Part shown: piece by piece, positions 5,046 through 7,710 of the stretch | Position numbering within the stretch: position 1 is the stretch's first letter | Layout: every line of letters begins with the position of its first letter | DNA from: a bacterium | Lineage (GTDB): Bacteria; Dependentiae; Babeliae; Babeliales; RVW-14 | Assembly: GCA_010027825.1 (NCBI GenBank) | Contig: RGUK01000060.1 | Span: forward strand, 1 to 7,710 | Direction of reading: 5' to 3' | Length of the DNA: 7,710 nt | Program-made: the position numbers and the translations under genes | Notes under the pieces: model-generated | The model's input: only the letters and a program-made list of their open reading frames with translations | Databases searched by the model: none | What the model was told of the DNA's origin: nothing

Positions 5046-5939
5046 TTAGGTGTTGCACAGATGATGAAAACAAGCAAGTAGCGCATTAAAAACTTTGAGG
5101 GGCTTGTCTGTGTTGTAACCAAAGCGTTCGTAGGCGCTTGGTTCGATAGTGCGCACTGCTTTATAGTCTTCAGGGTGTGGGAAGAGCCAGGTTGGTTCCG
5201 GTGCGACATAATTGAGGGCCATGAGATCCGCAACATGAACTAATACGCACATGCGCAAGATTTTTTCAGTCAAGACTGGAAGTTGTACTTTTTCTGCATA
5301 CTGGCGCAAGCGGCTTATATATTCTTCATTGCTCATGCCTCTGTTCACCATCATGCCAAAGTCGTAATGCATACCAACCATCACCGCAATGGTCTTTTGC
5401 TCCTCGAGCGATATTTTTAGCTGCGTAAAAATCGGTTGCAAACTAAAAGGGATGGCACGTGACAAAATATACTGGCGCTGCTGGCCATATGGATAGAACG
5501 CTTCAGCCACATATTCAAAGCCTGCCAGCACGTGTTCTTTGTGGTCGTGGCCATAGAGAATGCGTATCACTTTACCGCTGTTGTCAGTTACTGGCGTGTA
5601 GGTGAGCTTGCCATGGGTGCCGTTAAACAGTTCAATGCGCCCTGCCTTGCCAACATCGTGAAGCAGTGCTGCAAGCATTACTAATTGTTTATCTCGCTCA
5701 GAAAAAGGGAATTGGTCGACCCAGGGCGATTGTTCTTTGAAGAGTCGCGCCGCCGCATAGTGTGTCCACATCAAATGTTCATACAAATTGCCCGCATGCA
5801 GCGTAGTCGGATGCTCCAGCTTGTAGAGCTTGATGTCATCAAGAAGTGTTTTTAATGCAGGCACGATTTCTTGTTTCGGTTTAAAAAATGAACAACCAGC
5901 AACGAACAACAACACACCAAACAACGCACAATACCGCAT
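5046..5939 (-). CDS. HD-domain metal-dependent phosphohydrolase-like lipoprotein (297 aa)
   Basis: The N-terminus MRYCALFGVLLFVAGCSFF is a lipoprotein signal peptide with lipobox VAGC. Cys16 should be acylated and the mature protein anchored to a membrane outside the cytoplasm. The rest resembles HD-superfamily hydrolases, in which conserved His/Asp residues bind divalent metal. Visible candidates are H55 (EHLMWTH), the HD pair H94-D95 in ALLHDVGKAG, H131/H133/H136 in GHDHKEH, H191 in VGMHYDFG and D238 in HVADLMALNY. These suggest a complete, possibly two-metal, active site. The substrate is unknown: family members cleave nucleotides, cyclic dinucleotides or other phosphoesters. The start at 5939 is chosen because AAGGAG lies four bases upstream and the signal peptide begins there; an in-frame ATG ten codons earlier lacks both. 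Gaps of 56 nt after nfo and 16 nt before the first Cys-tail gene place it inside the leftward unit. Confidence 0.85.
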   Translation of the reverse strand: MRYCALFGVLLFVAGCSFFKPKQEIVPALKTLLDDIKLYKLEHPTTLHAGNLYEHLMWTHYAAARLFKEQSPWVDQFPFSERDKQLVMLAALLHDVGKAGRIELFNGTHGKLTYTPVTDNSGKVIRILYGHDHKEHVLAGFEYVAEAFYPYGQQRQYILSRAIPFSLQPIFTQLKISLEEQKTIAVMVGMHYDFGMMVNRGMSNEEYISRLRQYAEKVQLPVLTEKILRMCVLVHVADLMALNYVAPEPTWLFPHPEDYKAVRTIEPSAYERFGYNTDKPLKVFNALLACFHHLCNT

Positions 5940-5943
5940 GGCA

Positions 5944-5949
5944 CTCCTT
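5944..5949 (-). promoter_or_regulatory. Ribosome binding site that fixes the HD-lipoprotein start
   Basis: On the minus strand this is AAGGAG preceded by an A-run and followed by TGCC and the ATG at 5939. It decides between that ATG and the in-frame ATG ten codons upstream. Confidence 0.8.
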
Positions 5950-5995
5950 TTTTGTAGGGCGGCAGTCAAAAGTTGGAGGGTAGCTTTGCTGCTTC

Positions 5996-6853
5996 TTATT
6001 TTGCAAAGTTCTTGAGCATCCCAATCTCCTTTGCCCAGAGATGCATCTCTGGGTCGGAAGGAGTTTCTAATAATTTTGGGATATGAGCAAGCTGTTTATC
6101 CTGGATCATGCGCTCAAAGGTGGCAAGAGGTATAGTCCCTTCGCCCAGAGGGGCATGGCGGTCTTTTCGCGATCCACACGGGGTCATAGAGTCGTTCACA
6201 TGAAACGCTTTTACGTGCGCTAGCCCCAAGGTAGCATCGATTTTTTGTATAGTTTTGTCCCACCCTTCCGGTGTGCTGATGTCATAGCCCGCGCAGAAAA
6301 TATGGCATGTGTCTATGCAATAGCCGATGCGCCGCTTATGTGTGCAGCGTGAGCGAATGTGGGCGAGCTGTTCAAAGGTGTTGCCTACTGTTGACCCTTG
6401 CCCTGCCATAGTTTCAAGCACGACCATGACGCTGTTATCGGTTTGCTCAAGCGCCGTATCAAGATGCGTCGCGATTTGTTCTAGGCATACATCGACCGGC
6501 CCGTCTAAATGGGAACCGGGATGGAGCACGAGGTAGCTAATGCCTAACTGTGCGCACCGATTAATTTCGACAATCAGCTCAGCGAGGGACTTTTTAGCAA
6601 CATAGGGCTTGGTTGAGCCCAGATTAATTAAGTACGGCGCATGTACCACAATTTCCTGAATGGGGGAGTTTTTCCTTGTCGCCTTGAACAGCGCGGCTTC
6701 GTCAGGGGCGATTGGCTTATTTGACCACTGGCGATTACTGCGGGTAAAAAGTTGTATGGCTGTAGCACCAATAGAAGTACCCCGCTCAATTGCTTTGTGC
6801 AGGCCCCCTGCGCTTGAAATGTGTGATCCTACCAGTATCTTGTTGTCGCTCAC
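5996..6853 (-). CDS. nfo: Endonuclease IV (AP endonuclease)
   Basis: Cytoplasmic base-excision-repair enzyme that cuts DNA 5' to abasic sites and can remove 3'-blocking groups. The 285-aa protein is full length for the family (E. coli Nfo is 285 aa). It opens with GSHISSAGGLHKAI and carries the signature regions VLETMAGQG, YCIDTCHIFCAGYD and FHVNDS...GSRKDRHAPLGEG. All nine residues expected to hold the three zinc ions are present: H71, H111, E147, D181, H184, H218, D231, H233 and E263, a constant two-residue offset from the E. coli positions. The start codon is GTG (6851-6853), with AAGGA nine bases upstream, inside the end of the preceding PLP-enzyme gene, which stops only 3 nt earlier. The two genes are therefore probably translationally coupled. 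No damage-inducible operator was recognised. Confidence 0.96.
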   Translation of the reverse strand: MSDNKILVGSHISSAGGLHKAIERGTSIGATAIQLFTRSNRQWSNKPIAPDEAALFKATRKNSPIQEIVVHAPYLINLGSTKPYVAKKSLAELIVEINRCAQLGISYLVLHPGSHLDGPVDVCLEQIATHLDTALEQTDNSVMVVLETMAGQGSTVGNTFEQLAHIRSRCTHKRRIGYCIDTCHIFCAGYDISTPEGWDKTIQKIDATLGLAHVKAFHVNDSMTPCGSRKDRHAPLGEGTIPLATFERMIQDKQLAHIPKLLETPSDPEMHLWAKEIGMLKNFAK

Positions 6854-6856
6854 GTT

Positions 6857-7710
6857 CTAAAATCCTTGGTCGAGGTGTGAGATTGTCTTTGACCCATCAA
6901 AATACGGATAGAGTTCTTTTGGTAACAGGGTCGCGTAATTTTTTTGCAAAGCGCTAAATATTTCTGGCGAAACATCAGTTGGCAAGCCGCTGAAAAATGT
7001 GTTCCAGAAGAGTATTTTTTTTGTTCGCAGCGCTGGGTTGGCTTTCACATGGTCGCAGAGGGCTGTAAATGTTTTTCCTGCATAGGTGCCATCTACGCTG
7101 ATGCCTGATGTCAACTTTAATAAACGCATGGCATCTGCTTGCTCCCCTGATATGCGTGCATATTCTTCATTGTAATGGTCCCAGTCAATGGTTACATCGT
7201 CAACTGTTACCTCTAGGAGCTCAACTTCGGGCAGATGGGGGCGGAGTAGTTTTTTGATCTTGCCAAACAAGCCCACAATATCTTGGCTGAATGCTGTTTT
7301 TTCCGCATCTGGCACCACACAGGAGGCAGTTACGTGACATGGCAGGCCGGCAAGTTTCAGACCAAAAAGGAGGCCTGTAACGCTGCCACTGCTGCCAAAG
7401 GTAATATAAATTTCGTCCGGACACGGGAGTTCTCCCCGCTCGATCTGTTCTTTTAATTCAAAAGCTGCGTTGACAAATCCCAAGCAGCCGCGCGCAGAAG
7501 AGCCCCCAGGTGGGATAAGATACGTGCCTGGCAGGCTAGCAATAGCCGCCACTTGGTCCCTTCTTTCGTTGCGGTCTGCACACGGGAGCATAACAGCCCC
7601 AGCTTTGGCACTGTCGTACTCGACGCGCCCGCCACCGGCCACGGGGTTGCACTGCTTCGCTCGCCGCGAACGTTCGCCGACCTCGCAGCAGCGGGACCGA
7701 TTCACAGCGA
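6857..7710 (-). CDS. PLP-dependent enzyme, ACC deaminase/D-cysteine desulfhydrase family (5' partial)
   Basis: Fold-type II PLP enzyme family whose members deaminate 1-aminocyclopropane-1-carboxylate or break down D-cysteine to pyruvate, ammonia and sulfide. Numbered from the GTG at 7705, the visible part shows YLIPPGGSS (62-70), followed by GFVNAAFELKEQI, the glycine/serine phosphate-binding loop TFGSSGSVTGLLFGL (102-116) and GTYAGKTF (206-213) near the C-terminus, then LFWNTFFSG. The frame remains open to the right edge. The catalytic lysine region (NKxRKLE in the family) should lie further upstream, so the GTG at 7705 is unlikely to be the true start and the 5' end is missing. The first ~30 visible codons are unusually GC-rich and match the family poorly by eye. 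The stop at 6857-6859 is 3 nt before nfo. Substrate cannot be assigned from this fragment. Confidence 0.85.
   Translation of the reverse strand, partial: AVNRSRCCEVGERSRRAKQCNPVAGGGRVEYDSAKAGAVMLPCADRNERRDQVAAIASLPGTYLIPPGGSSARGCLGFVNAAFELKEQIERGELPCPDEIYITFGSSGSVTGLLFGLKLAGLPCHVTASCVVPDAEKTAFSQDIVGLFGKIKKLLRPHLPEVELLEVTVDDVTIDWDHYNEEYARISGEQADAMRLLKLTSGISVDGTYAGKTFTALCDHVKANPALRTKKILFWNTFFSGLPTDVSPEIFSALQKNYATLLPKELYPYFDGSKTISHLDQGF

Noticed and set aside
5030..5236. Longer N-terminus for the 285-aa exported protein
   Set aside because: The extension overlaps the HD-lipoprotein coding region, is rich in residues expected from a shadow frame, and would bury the signal peptide that starts at 5029.
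5940..5969. Ten extra N-terminal residues for the HD lipoprotein
   Set aside because: They would place charged residues before the lipoprotein signal peptide, and the good AAGGAG site sits inside them, just before the ATG at 5939.
5950..5995. Possible terminator after nfo
   Set aside because: Only a weak AGC...GCT pairing is visible, with no stable stem and no T-run on the minus strand.

Overview
The window reads as a chromosomal segment of a bacterium with a moderate (roughly mid-40s to 50 %) GC content. A few conserved single-copy genes are interleaved with many unrecognised, exported, cysteine-containing proteins. Lineage-specific secreted proteins of this kind are typical of host-associated or intracellular bacteria such as Dependentiae (TM6) or Chlamydiae-like groups. 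That placement is inference from gene style only; no rRNA or phylogenetic marker is present to settle it.

Left block (1-862, minus strand): a partial gene with a signal peptide runs off the left edge. It is preceded by a complete 238-aa exported protein of unknown function whose stop lies 12 nt from its start. A short divergent intergenic region (863-1024) separates this pair from the only plus-strand gene (1025-2074), a polyprenyl-phosphate hexose-1-phosphate transferase of the WecA/TagO/MraY family.

Right block (2052-7710, minus strand): seven tightly packed genes that look like one transcription unit read right to left. In order they are a PLP-dependent ACC deaminase/D-cysteine desulfhydrase-family enzyme (5'-truncated by the window edge), endonuclease IV (nfo), an HD-domain lipoprotein, and four consecutive small exported proteins (285, 290, 278 and 108 aa). 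Each of these four has an N-terminal signal peptide, and their C-terminal tails are extremely rich in cysteine. At least two are clear paralogues, and the 108-aa member looks like a miniature made of little more than the signal peptide and a Cys tail. The last gene of this unit overlaps the 3' end of the plus-strand transferase by 23 bp, tail to tail, with no visible terminator between them.

The most interesting content is this tandem family of secreted Cys-tail proteins. Next come the predicted extracytoplasmic lipid-anchored HD hydrolase next to them, and an abrupt GC-rich stretch at the right edge. I saw no tRNA, rRNA, CRISPR array, insertion sequence or attachment site.
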